A program made the translations under genes and the position numbers. A stretch of 21,245 bases of DNA from Chitinophagaceae bacterium UBA2791. Its GTDB lineage: Bacteria; Bacteroidota; Bacteroidia; Chitinophagales; Chitinophagaceae. Below are positions 1 to 6,592 of the stretch, piece by piece. The notes under the pieces were generated by a model. It had not been told where the DNA came from, did not search any database, and saw only the letters and a list, made by a program, of their open reading frames with translations. The stretch's first letter is position 1. Each line of letters begins with the position of its first letter. The stretch covers positions 3,619 through 24,863 of the forward strand of contig DEHV01000027.1 in NCBI GenBank assembly GCA_002352105.1. The letters are read 5' to 3'.

Positions 1-280
1 ATTCGAAGGTTGGAGCGGTTTTTACAGGTTCAACCGGCTTTTCCGGCGCTGTTGAAACCGTTTGCGGCATGGGCGCTGCAGAAGAAGGAATTTTTAAAAC
101 CTGGCCCAGGCTGAGGCCTTTATCAAAAGGAATATGGTTGTACTCTGCCAGTGCACGGGGATGAACATTATATAACCGGCCTATGGAAAAAAGCGTTTCC
201 TTAGCCGCAACAGTATGGGTTTTTTGAGCCATGCTGCATAAAGGCCATGCCATAATCAACAAAATAATTATTTTCTTCAT
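1..280 (-). CDS. LysM-domain secreted protein, C-terminus beyond the window
   Basis: The reading frame starts at ATG 280 and stays open to the left edge, giving 93 residues without a stop. Residues 1-18 form a signal peptide (MKKIIILLIMAWPLCSMA), followed by QKTHTV. The next part has the shape of one LysM repeat: THTVAAKETLFSIGRLYNV, then P-x-x-L-x-x-YN and LGQVLKIP. LysM modules bind peptidoglycan glycan strands, so the mature protein probably works in the periplasm or cell envelope. After the LysM the sequence becomes Pro/Ala/Thr/Val-rich (residues about 67-93), a typical linker to a further domain that is not visible. The gene lies 54 bp downstream of the RsmF gene on the same strand. A one-mismatch -7 box (CATCTTTG on the minus strand, 300-307) could give it its own start. 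The catalytic or other partner domain is unknown. Confidence 0.8.
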   Translation of the reverse strand, partial: MKKIIILLIMAWPLCSMAQKTHTVAAKETLFSIGRLYNVHPRALAEYNHIPFDKGLSLGQVLKIPSSAAPMPQTVSTAPEKPVEPVKTAPTFE

Positions 281-334
281 TTTAAATAATTAGTGGTTAC
301 AAAGATGCAAAAAAATAGCGTTAAAAAAATGGGC

Positions 335-1699
335 TTATTTGTTAAGAATGCGCCATTCTTTAGGATAGTAATTATTTACCCTGCCGGGTAAACCTTTTAT
401 AAATCCCAAAACCAATGACCGGTATTTTATCATAGCCCAACCTTTTACAGCAGGTATGATCCCAAAATCTTTCTTACGCAAATAATCCAGTGCAGCATTT
501 TTGTCGAGCTCTACATAGGGAAACAGGGGTACCATAGCTGTGGCTAATGCCAGTTCATGATGGGGTAAAAATTCGTTACGTACAACCGTACCCAACTGTA
601 CGCCGGCTTTTTTCAAATAGAGAAAACGCTGTAGCAAATGCAATGCTGTAAAACGGCTTTTCGGAAAAGCATATACCCCGTTATTGAAATTATAAAAGGT
701 CAAATCACTTTTGGATTGAATAAATTGTTGCAGCACCTGCAAATCCTTTTTGGATACCGGCGAAAATAAATTACCGGGTTGCATTTTAATTGCAGCATCC
801 TCTTCTTTTTTGCGGAATACTGCTAAAAAAAAACCCTCTCCTTTGAGTTTGTTGGGATAAAAACGATAGCCCAAAGCTGTACCGTCAGCCGCTTTTGAGG
901 CTACAATATTCCATTGCGGTTGCACATCAAGTGGCACAGTTTCCAAGTTTTTTTGCTGTACGAGCCAAAGGGCAACCTGTTCATTTTCTTCTTCGGAAAA
1001 AGAGCAGGTTGAATAAATTAAAACCCCGTTTTGTTTTAAGGAAGGCAATACTTCTGCCAGGATCCGTTGTTGCCGTTGCTGGCAAAAACTAATGGCCTCC
1101 CGGCTCCATTCCTGTAATGCGTTTTCATCTTTTCTAAAAAGGCCGCTGCCGCTGCAGGGAGCATCCACAACGATCACATCAAAAAAACTTTTTAGTGCAT
1201 TAAAATCCGAGGCATCGTTTTGTGTTACCACTACATTGGCTGCCCCCCATTTGGTTATATTCTCTGTAAGGATATGCACCCTTGATTTAATCACTTCATT
1301 GCTTACCAACAGGCTGTCGGCAGATATTAAAGATTGAATTAGGGTAGATTTTCCACCCGGTGCTGCACATAAATCCAGTAAGGTTAAGTTTTCATTAAGG
1401 TTACAGGTTTGCTTCAATGCTTCAGCCAAAAACATACTGCTGGCATCCTGCACATAATAGGCGCCGGCATGAAAAAAAGGGTCTAGTGTAAAAGAGGGCC
1501 TTTCGGCAAGATAAAAACCATCCTTGTTCCAGGGTACCTGTTCCTTTAAAGTAAAATCGAGTTGCTGTGCCTGTATTTTTTGGTTATTAATTCGAATAGC
1601 CGTAACGGGCTCACCCGATTCATGTGCGGCTATAAAGCCTTCTTCATCAAAGCCTGTGCAGTTAATTAAGGATAGTAAAAAATCTTCGGGAAGTTTCAA
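335..1699 (-). CDS. rsmF: RsmF/NOL1-NOP2-Sun family rRNA (cytosine-5) methyltransferase
   Basis: This 454-residue protein is a SAM-dependent RNA m5C methyltransferase, probably acting on 16S rRNA. The SAM-binding motif I is LLDLCAAPGGKST (107-119). Motif IV is VDAPCSGSG, with C182. Motif VI is YSTCSFSEEENE, with C232, the expected nucleophile. Both cysteines of the family are present. The roughly 150 residues after the catalytic domain fit the RsmF-type C-terminal RNA-binding extension, and the length matches RsmF (about 450-480) better than RsmB. The start is a TTG at 1699: an in-frame stop lies five codons upstream, the first internal Met is far inside the fold, and the N-terminus LPEDFL is typical of the family. 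It starts 15 bp after the thioesterase stop, so the two are probably co-transcribed. The exact rRNA position modified cannot be read from the sequence. Confidence 0.88.
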   Translation of the reverse strand: MKLPEDFLLSLINCTGFDEEGFIAAHESGEPVTAIRINNQKIQAQQLDFTLKEQVPWNKDGFYLAERPSFTLDPFFHAGAYYVQDASSMFLAEALKQTCNLNENLTLLDLCAAPGGKSTLIQSLISADSLLVSNEVIKSRVHILTENITKWGAANVVVTQNDASDFNALKSFFDVIVVDAPCSGSGLFRKDENALQEWSREAISFCQQRQQRILAEVLPSLKQNGVLIYSTCSFSEEENEQVALWLVQQKNLETVPLDVQPQWNIVASKAADGTALGYRFYPNKLKGEGFFLAVFRKKEEDAAIKMQPGNLFSPVSKKDLQVLQQFIQSKSDLTFYNFNNGVYAFPKSRFTALHLLQRFLYLKKAGVQLGTVVRNEFLPHHELALATAMVPLFPYVELDKNAALDYLRKKDFGIIPAVKGWAMIKYRSLVLGFIKGLPGRVNNYYPKEWRILNK

Positions 1700-1714
1700 A
1701 TAAAAACGAGTTTA

Positions 1715-2164
1715 CTACTTTATTTTATGATGGTTTACTATTGCAACCGTATGCCTGCTTACGCAAATTAATTTACCTTCATCATTTACCATTTTAATAT
1801 CCCACACGTGGGTGCTTTTACCAAGGTGCAGCGGAGTGGCGGTTGCTGTTACATAGCCGTTTCGTACCGGGTGTATGTGATTGGCATTAATTTCCATACC
1901 CACACAAAAAAAACGGGTATGATCAATTACCAGGAACGACCCAACGCTTCCAATGGTTTCAGCAAGTGCACAACAGGCGCCTCCATGGAGCAGGCCATAA
2001 GGCTGAATGTTATGTTCCGTTACCGGCATTTTCATTTTTAAAAAATCCGGGCCAATTTCTACCCATTCCATTTCTAATGAAGCGCTCAAGCCCATTAGTT
2101 TTATTGCTTTAAGCCCTGCCAGATCAATGGCCTTATTAAACCAAATTGAGGATTTTTGTACCAT
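1715..2164 (-). CDS. Hotdog-fold acyl-CoA thioesterase, MenI/PaaI type
   Basis: The 149-residue protein matches the single-domain hotdog thioesterases of the YdiI/MenI/PaaI group. The signature runs LLHGGACCALAETIGS (58-73), with Glu69 at the position of the catalytic carboxylate on the long hotdog helix. It continues with GMEINANHIHPVRNG (89-103), TPLHLGKSTHVW and a C-terminal VSRHTVAIV strand. This order closely follows E. coli YdiI, which hydrolyses 1,4-dihydroxy-2-naphthoyl-CoA in menaquinone synthesis. Bacteroidota depend on menaquinone, so that role is plausible, but no other men gene is visible and a general acyl-CoA or phenylacetyl-CoA thioesterase is possible. The start is ATG 2164, 35 bp after the coaD stop and on the same strand. 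Confidence 0.85.
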   Translation of the reverse strand: MVQKSSIWFNKAIDLAGLKAIKLMGLSASLEMEWVEIGPDFLKMKMPVTEHNIQPYGLLHGGACCALAETIGSVGSFLVIDHTRFFCVGMEINANHIHPVRNGYVTATATPLHLGKSTHVWDIKMVNDEGKLICVSRHTVAIVNHHKIK

Positions 2165-2199
2165 GAAGGTATTTTAATTGAGCAAGAAAAGAGGAACCT

Positions 2200-2682
2200 T
2201 TACTCTACAGATAAATTTTTTAAAGACTCATTCACCACATCCGGAAGAAAAGAAGATACATCTCCGCCGTTTTTAAGTACATCCCGTACCAGCGTGGATG
2301 CCACAGAAGTGTATTGCGGAAGGCAGGTTAAAAATATGGTTTCAATATTATGGGCCAGGCTGCGGTTCATATCGGCAATCGCTTTCTCGTATTCAAAATC
2401 GTTTACATAACGGATGCCGCGCAGGATGAAATTGGCGCCTGCCTTTTTACAGCAGTCCACGGTCAGCCCCTCGTATATCAGTCCCGACACGCGTTCGTCG
2501 TCTTTATAGATCTGCTTGACCCATTCCAGGCGCATTTCTTCAGAAAACATGGGCTTTTTATTGGCGTTGCGGCCGATACCGATGATCAGCTGATCAAACA
2601 AGGGAAGGGCCCTGTTGATGATGTCCAGGTGGCCAATGGTTATGGGATCAAATGTCCCGGGAAATAAAGCGATTCGCTTCAT
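2200..2682 (-). CDS. coaD: Phosphopantetheine adenylyltransferase
   Basis: CoaD transfers AMP from ATP to 4'-phosphopantetheine to make dephospho-CoA, the penultimate step of CoA synthesis. The 160-residue length is standard. Diagnostic parts are ALFPGTFDPITIGHLDI near the N-terminus, containing the T/HxGH nucleotidyltransferase motif (TIGH, 16-19), then KKPMF, ILRGIRYVNDFEYE for pantetheine binding, and the VASTLVRDV signature near the C-terminus. The start is ATG 2682. The gene sits 39 bp after pyrB and 35 bp before the thioesterase, all minus strand, so it is probably part of the pyrR-pyrB transcription unit. The last CoA enzyme, CoaE, is also in this window (11214-11813) but in a different unit. 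Confidence 0.97.
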   Translation of the reverse strand: MKRIALFPGTFDPITIGHLDIINRALPLFDQLIIGIGRNANKKPMFSEEMRLEWVKQIYKDDERVSGLIYEGLTVDCCKKAGANFILRGIRYVNDFEYEKAIADMNRSLAHNIETIFLTCLPQYTSVASTLVRDVLKNGGDVSSFLPDVVNESLKNLSVE

Positions 2683-2721
2683 GCTTAACCAGTTTAGTGA
2701 GTGAAAATAGGGTAAATCCCG

Positions 2722-3657
2722 TCAATTGCTCAGTCCCCCTGCGCCGGAAAGCAGGTACAGTACCGCCATCCTGACCGCCACCCCGTTTTCTACCTGCTGC
2801 AGGATGATCGACTGGCCGCTGTCGGCCGCGTCGCTGTCCAGCTCCACCCCCCTGTTGATGGGGCCGGGGTGCATGATCACAATTTCCTTAGACAGACTGT
2901 CGAGCAGTTTTTTGCTGATGCCATAAGCCAGGTTATACTCGCGAAGGGAGGAGAACAAGACCTGGTTCTGCCTTTCCAGCTGGATGCGCAGTACGTTGGC
3001 CACATCGCACCATTCGAGCGCGCGGCGGAGATCGTATTCCACCCTTACATCGAAGGCTTCCTGCATATATTTAGGGATCAGCGTCGGGGGGCCGGCCACC
3101 GTTACTTCTGCGCCCATCTTTTTCAGTAGGTAAATATTACTCAGCGCCACCCTCGAATGCATGATATCGCCGATAATAGCCACTTTTTTGCCTTCCAGCG
3201 CGCCCAGCTTTTCCCGGATGGAAAAAGCGTCGAGCAGGCCCTGCGTAGGGTGCTCATTAATGCCGTCGCCGGCATTGACGATCGCCGCGGGAATGTGCTG
3301 GGCCAGAAAATGAGGCGCCCCGCTGGCGCTGTGACGGATGACCACCATATCCACTTTCATGGACAGGACATTGTTCACCGTATCCAGGAGGGTTTCACCC
3401 TTGGCCACCGAAGAGGCGCTCGTGGTAAAATTGATCGTATCTGCGCTTAGCCGCTTCTCCGCCAGCTCGAAGGAGATCCTTGTCCGGGTAGAATTTTCAA
3501 AGAAAAGATTGAGAATGGTGATCTCCCTTAAGGAAGGCACTTTCTTCACCGGTCTTTGCAATACTTCTTTAAACTGAATGGCAGTATCTAAAATAACCTG
3601 GATATCCTGGGGAGTGAGATCCCTTATGCCGAGCAAATGTTTTACTGAAAGTTGCAT
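2722..3657 (-). CDS. pyrB: Aspartate carbamoyltransferase, catalytic chain
   Basis: PyrB condenses carbamoyl phosphate with aspartate, the first committed step of pyrimidine synthesis. The 311-residue length is normal for a catalytic chain. The carbamoyl-phosphate loop is FFENSTRTRISFE (52-64), followed by the mobile-loop Lys in SSVAKGETLLD (82-92), VIRHSASGA, EHPTQGLLD (135-143), RIQLERQ and MHPGPINRG (262-270). The chosen start is ATG 3657. The frame is open for another 79 codons upstream, but that stretch overlaps the 3' end of pyrR and resembles no ATCase N-terminus, whereas MQLSVKHLLGIRDLT is a normal beginning. No regulatory chain (PyrI) is seen in the window. It follows pyrR by 140 bp and precedes coaD by 39 bp. 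Confidence 0.97.
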   Translation of the reverse strand: MQLSVKHLLGIRDLTPQDIQVILDTAIQFKEVLQRPVKKVPSLREITILNLFFENSTRTRISFELAEKRLSADTINFTTSASSVAKGETLLDTVNNVLSMKVDMVVIRHSASGAPHFLAQHIPAAIVNAGDGINEHPTQGLLDAFSIREKLGALEGKKVAIIGDIMHSRVALSNIYLLKKMGAEVTVAGPPTLIPKYMQEAFDVRVEYDLRRALEWCDVANVLRIQLERQNQVLFSSLREYNLAYGISKKLLDSLSKEIVIMHPGPINRGVELDSDAADSGQSIILQQVENGVAVRMAVLYLLSGAGGLSN

Positions 3658-3797
3658 TTCAGGGGGCGAAGTTATACGATTATGATAAATTAATCTATAT
3701 CTATTTGGGCGACGGGAAAAATATATTGCCCTCCAACCTTCTTCTTCTCTATATGGCATGAACCGTTCCTCCGGCGACGCCGCTAGAGGGAGCCGGC

Positions 3798-4334
3798 CTA
3801 CGCGCCGTCCGCCTCCAGCAACAATACCTCCTGCGCGCCATCCCTTGGCTTCCAGCATACTTTTACGCGCTGCGATAAAATCGAGTCGATGCATTTGCCC
3901 ACATAATCCGGTTGAATGGGCAGCTCCCGGCTAAACCTTCTGTCGATCAGGGTAAACAGTTCCACCCGGGAAGGTCTTCCAAAATCCAGCAAGGCATCCA
4001 ACGCCGCTCTTACCGTACGGCCCGTGTGCAGCACATCGTCGATGATCACCACATTTTTATTCTCGATGCTAAAAGGAATGACAGTATGATTGGGAAGCAG
4101 TATGCCCTTGCGTATATCGTCGCGGTAGAATGTGATGTCCAGTTTGCCATACTGGATGTTTTCGGGCGGAACCAGGGTCTTCAGTTCTTCTACTACATGA
4201 TCCGACAGGTAAACGCCGCGCGGTTGTATGCCGATGATCACGGTATCGCGGAGCCCCATGTGGTTTTCCAGCAACTGGCGGCTGAGCCGTTTAATGGTGA
4301 TAGCCAGTTGTTGTTCGTTGAGTACAGTCTTCAA
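3798..4334 (-). CDS. pyrR: Bifunctional pyr regulator / uracil phosphoribosyltransferase
   Basis: PyrR binds UMP/UTP and PRPP. In Firmicutes it controls pyr operons by mRNA attenuation, and it also has uracil phosphoribosyltransferase activity. The 178-residue protein carries the PRPP-binding motif VVIIDDVLHTGRT (95-107), an IGIQPRGVYL segment (34-43), LDITFYRDD (65-73) and the C-terminal KVCWKPRDG. The start is a TTG at 4334. An in-frame TAA lies four codons upstream and no ATG occurs before residue 26, so TTG is the only sensible choice. The gene heads the pyrR-pyrB-coaD run. I could not find a convincing PyrR-binding stem-loop or attenuator either before pyrR or in the pyrR-pyrB gap, so regulation by attenuation here is not supported by what I see. 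Confidence 0.95.
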   Translation of the reverse strand: MKTVLNEQQLAITIKRLSRQLLENHMGLRDTVIIGIQPRGVYLSDHVVEELKTLVPPENIQYGKLDITFYRDDIRKGILLPNHTVIPFSIENKNVVIIDDVLHTGRTVRAALDALLDFGRPSRVELFTLIDRRFSRELPIQPDYVGKCIDSILSQRVKVCWKPRDGAQEVLLLEADGA

Positions 4335-4441
4335 GCTATTTTTTTATAAAAATAAGTCAAAGCGCCCAATCTTTTGCCATAAGCGGCGGGAGCGCAGAAA
4401 AATAGAAGGAGACAGAATGGAGTGAAGTCGTTCATAAGAAA

Positions 4442-4466
4442 AGGCGATATCGTGTTGATACCGCCT
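4442..4466 (-). terminator. Intrinsic terminator-like hairpin after the beta-barrel gene
   Basis: A 10-bp stem (4442-4451 with 4457-4466, one internal mismatch that forms a G-T pair in RNA) closes a 5-nt loop. On the minus strand it is followed by TTTTCTTA. It lies about 100 bp after the beta-barrel gene and just before pyrR, so it probably separates those two units. Confidence 0.55.
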
Positions 4467-4519
4467 CTTCCTGTATAGGGTCTGAGAAGCATAGCTTTTT
4501 CAAACCCTTAAAATATCAT

Positions 4520-4549
4520 GATGCGCCTGTTTTTACAGGTTGCCGCATC
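4520..4549 (-). other. Stem-loop in the 3' untranslated region of the beta-barrel gene
   Basis: The outer stem GATGCG (4520-4525) pairs with CGCATC (4544-4549). The inner stem CCTGT (4526-4530) pairs with ACAGG (4535-4539) around a TTTT loop, with a 4-nt bulge at 4540-4543. It starts 14 nt after the stop codon. No T tract follows it on the minus strand, so it is more likely an mRNA 3'-end structure than a terminator. The actual terminator candidate is further on, at 4442-4466. Confidence 0.4.
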
Positions 4550-4562
4550 TATACAATTATAA

Positions 4563-5138
4563 TTATTTTTCGCCAAAAACATAAAATACGCCAACCTGGA
4601 TAACGCTGTTCTTTGCCTTTGCGTCGTTTTCAGGAATAGCGCTTAAACCTAAATTGTAACGGGCGTTAAAGCCGATGTTGTTCTCAGGCAACTGGTATCC
4701 TACTCCGAAAGCCCATGAAAAATCAATTGATTTAAAGGTTTCTTTCATATCTGCGGAATTGCCGTCGTACTTTGCCTTAGCGCTGGCAAGAAAACCTACC
4801 TGGGGGCCGGTTTCAGCAAAAAAACCAGAAGGGTCGTTATATTTCCCCAACACAGGAAGATTAATATAGCTGAGAGCTCCCCTCATAGTGCTACCTTCGC
4901 CAGATAATTTATATCCCTGGCTGGAATAAACGAGCTCGGGTTTTACAGAAAACGTTTCAGCAACGCTGATGTCCGCAAAAACGCCAACATTCAATCCTAA
5001 TTTCATAGACATGTCGTCCGGCTTATCCTCCCCGGAGAGGCTTGCCAGGTTAAGGCCGGCCTTTGCGCCGAATTGCACCTGGGATTGGGCGGCGGCGAAA
5101 CTAGTTGCACAAACGAAAAACAAGAATAACTTTTTCAT
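4563..5138 (-). CDS. Outer-membrane beta-barrel (PorT-like) protein
   Basis: The 191-residue protein has a clear signal peptide (MKKLFLFFVCATSFAAA, then QSQ) followed by alternating polar/hydrophobic strands rich in Gly and aromatic residues: QFGAKAGLNLASL, GLNVGVFADI, FSVKPELVYSSQGY, FAETGPQVGFL, SWAFGVGYQL and IGFNARYNLGLS. It ends in VIQVGVFYVFGEK. This is the pattern of the small Bacteroidota outer-membrane beta-barrel family (PF13568-type), with about 8 strands; the ligand or function is unknown. The start is ATG 5138. An upstream in-frame TTG at 5165 would put nine residues before the signal peptide and would lie inside the -7 promoter box at 5163-5170, so it is rejected. The gene has its own promoter and appears monocistronic. 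Confidence 0.85.
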   Translation of the reverse strand: MKKLFLFFVCATSFAAAQSQVQFGAKAGLNLASLSGEDKPDDMSMKLGLNVGVFADISVAETFSVKPELVYSSQGYKLSGEGSTMRGALSYINLPVLGKYNDPSGFFAETGPQVGFLASAKAKYDGNSADMKETFKSIDFSWAFGVGYQLPENNIGFNARYNLGLSAIPENDAKAKNSVIQVGVFYVFGEK

Positions 5139-5162
5139 GGTTAATGGGGTTTTTTGTTGGCT

Positions 5163-5194
5163 CAAAAGTAATTGTCAGTTCTAATACAAGCAAA
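5163..5194 (-). promoter_or_regulatory. Bacteroidota-type promoter of the beta-barrel gene
   Basis: On the minus strand a -33 TTTG (5191-5194) is separated by exactly 20 nt from a perfect -7 TACTTTTG (5163-5170), matching TTTG-N19/20-TAnnTTTG. Transcription would start near 5157, leaving a leader of about 20 nt before ATG 5138. This also settles the start codon choice. Confidence 0.75.
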
Positions 5195-5391
5195 TAAATC
5201 TAGCACAAAAAACATAATGCCCGGTCCATAAAATAATTTGGCTGATTTTGCGTTGCAGTGTAATGCCCTCACTCCGGAGCTGTATACCCAAACTTTCGAA
5301 CCGGTCATTGCAGGTCGCCGGAAGATATGCCTCCATGGCGTCGGAACTGTGCGGCCGCATAATACCGTCGTTTCAATAGCCGCCCGTCTCT

Positions 5392-6484
5392 CTATAATGC
5401 TGTTTCTTTTTCCATCATCAGGTAAGCCTTGATGAATCCGTCCAGCTCTCCATCCATTACGGGCTGTATATTGCCCACTTCATAGTCGGTGCGATGATCC
5501 TTGATCATCTTGTAAGGATGAAAAACATAAGAGCGGATCTGCGATCCCCATTCTATTTTTTTCTTGGAAGAATTAGCGGCATTCTTGACCTCTTCTCTTT
5601 TGCGCAGCTCCTCTTCATATAGCCGGCTTTTTAACATGGCCATCGCTTTTTCGCGGTTTTCTCCCTGCGTCCTTGCCTGCTGGCATTCCACGATTATTCC
5701 CGTAGGTTTATGGGTCAGCCGGACGGCCGTTTCTACCTTGTTCACGTTCTGGCCGCCCGCGCCGCCGCTTCTGAAAAATGCCCATTCTATGTCAGCGGGG
5801 CTAACCTCAATTTCTATCGTGTCGTCGATCAGGGGGTACACATATACCGACGCAAAGGAAGTATGCCGGCGGGCATTGCTGTCAAATGGAGAGATGCGGA
5901 CAAGACGATGGACGCCGCTTTCTGCCTTTAATAAACCATAGGCAAAGGGGCCGTCGAACTGCAGGGTGGCGCTTTTGATACCCGCGCTATCGCCGTCCTG
6001 CCAATCCAGCTGCGATACGGTAAATCCCTGCTTCTCCCCATACATGCGGTACATACGCGCCAGCATCTCCGCCCAGTCCTGGCTTTCGGTGCCTCCCGCC
6101 CCGCTGTTGATCTGCAGGATAGCGGTCAGCTCGTCCTCCGGCTTGTTCAGCGCGCTTTTGAACTCTGCTTCCTCCTCAAGGCGGAGCGCTTTTTCAAAAG
6201 CCTCTCTTGTCTCCTCCTCTGTAGCTTCTCCCGCTTTCCAGAAATCATACAGCACTACAAAATCCTCGACGGCGGCTTCCGCCTGCTCATAGAGTTTCAC
6301 CCAATGCTCGTTCGTCTGGATGTTCTTGAGTATTTCCGTTGCGCGTTTGTTATCGTCCCAGAACCCGGGAGATAATGAAAGTTGCTTTTCCTGGTTTATC
6401 TTATCCCGTCTGTGATCGACGTCAAAGAAACCTCCTCAGGACAACAATGCGGTCCCTTATATCCTTTATCTGATCTTGTGTCAT
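5392..6484 (-). CDS. prfB: Peptide chain release factor 2, with programmed +1 frameshift
   Basis: RF2 recognises UGA and UAA stop codons and triggers peptide release. The gene is in two frames. Twenty codons from ATG 6484 (MTQDQIKDIRDRIVVLRRFL) end at CTT TGA (6427-6422). A +1 shift, skipping the T at 6424, continues in frame from GAC 6423 to the stop at 5392. The joined product is 363 residues, the usual RF2 length; without the shift the N-terminal 60 residues would be lost. The continued frame begins DVDHRRDKINQEKQLS and PGFWDDNKRA. It carries the RF2-specific tripeptide SPF (HRLVRISPFDS, about 198-200) and the catalytic GGQ (RSGGAGGQNVNK, about 243-245). The shift couples RF2 synthesis to RF2 level. 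A GTG at 6300 is not the start. A one-mismatch -7 box (6490-6497) lies just before the ATG. Confidence 0.96.
6421..6436 (-). promoter_or_regulatory. prfB +1 frameshift signal
   Basis: Read on the minus strand: a Shine-Dalgarno-like AGGAGG (6436-6431), a 3-nt spacer TTT, the slippery codon CTT (6427-6425), the stop TGA (6424-6422) and then C (6421). The spacer is the same 3 nt as in the E. coli RF2 signal, and the stop context TGAC is the weak one used there. Slow termination at UGA when RF2 is scarce allows peptidyl-tRNA-Leu to slip one base forward. Confidence 0.93.
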
Positions 6485-6539
6485 AGCCGTAAAGTTAATG
6501 ATAAACCATTTATTCTCTCTGTGCGGGAGCGCTCCCATG

Positions 6540-6575
6540 AAAAAATCCCCACCGGCATGCCAATGGGGATTTTTT
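6540..6575 (-). terminator. Strong intrinsic terminator of groESL
   Basis: A perfect 12-bp stem (6540-6551 with 6564-6575) closes a 12-nt loop. The stem ends in an A6/T6 run, so it is terminator-like in both directions. It lies 17 bp after the groEL stop and separates groEL from prfB. A separate 12-bp palindrome, GGGAGCGCTCCC (6525-6536), lies directly beside it. Confidence 0.9.
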
Positions 6576-6592
6576 GCGGGATATATCTGTTA

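Noticed and set aside
3658..3797. A PyrR-binding RNA element in the pyrR-pyrB gap
   Set aside because: The CCGGAGG stretch (minus strand, near 3768-3775) only loosely resembles the PyrR-binding loop, and several conserved positions differ. The GC-rich hairpin there (3771-3775 with 3792-3796) is only 5 bp and has no T tract.
3658..3894. An in-frame extension of pyrB by 79 codons to 3894
   Set aside because: It overlaps the 3' end of pyrR in another frame, does not resemble any ATCase N-terminus, and the ATG at 3657 gives a normal length and start.
5139..5165. A TTG start at 5165 for the beta-barrel protein
   Set aside because: It lies inside the -7 promoter box and would bury the signal peptide. 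ATG 5138 directly begins the signal peptide.
5392..6300. A 302-residue RF2 beginning at GTG 6300
   Set aside because: The RF2 N-terminal domain continues upstream in frame to the +1 shift site at 6421-6427 and an ATG at 6484, so the GTG is internal.
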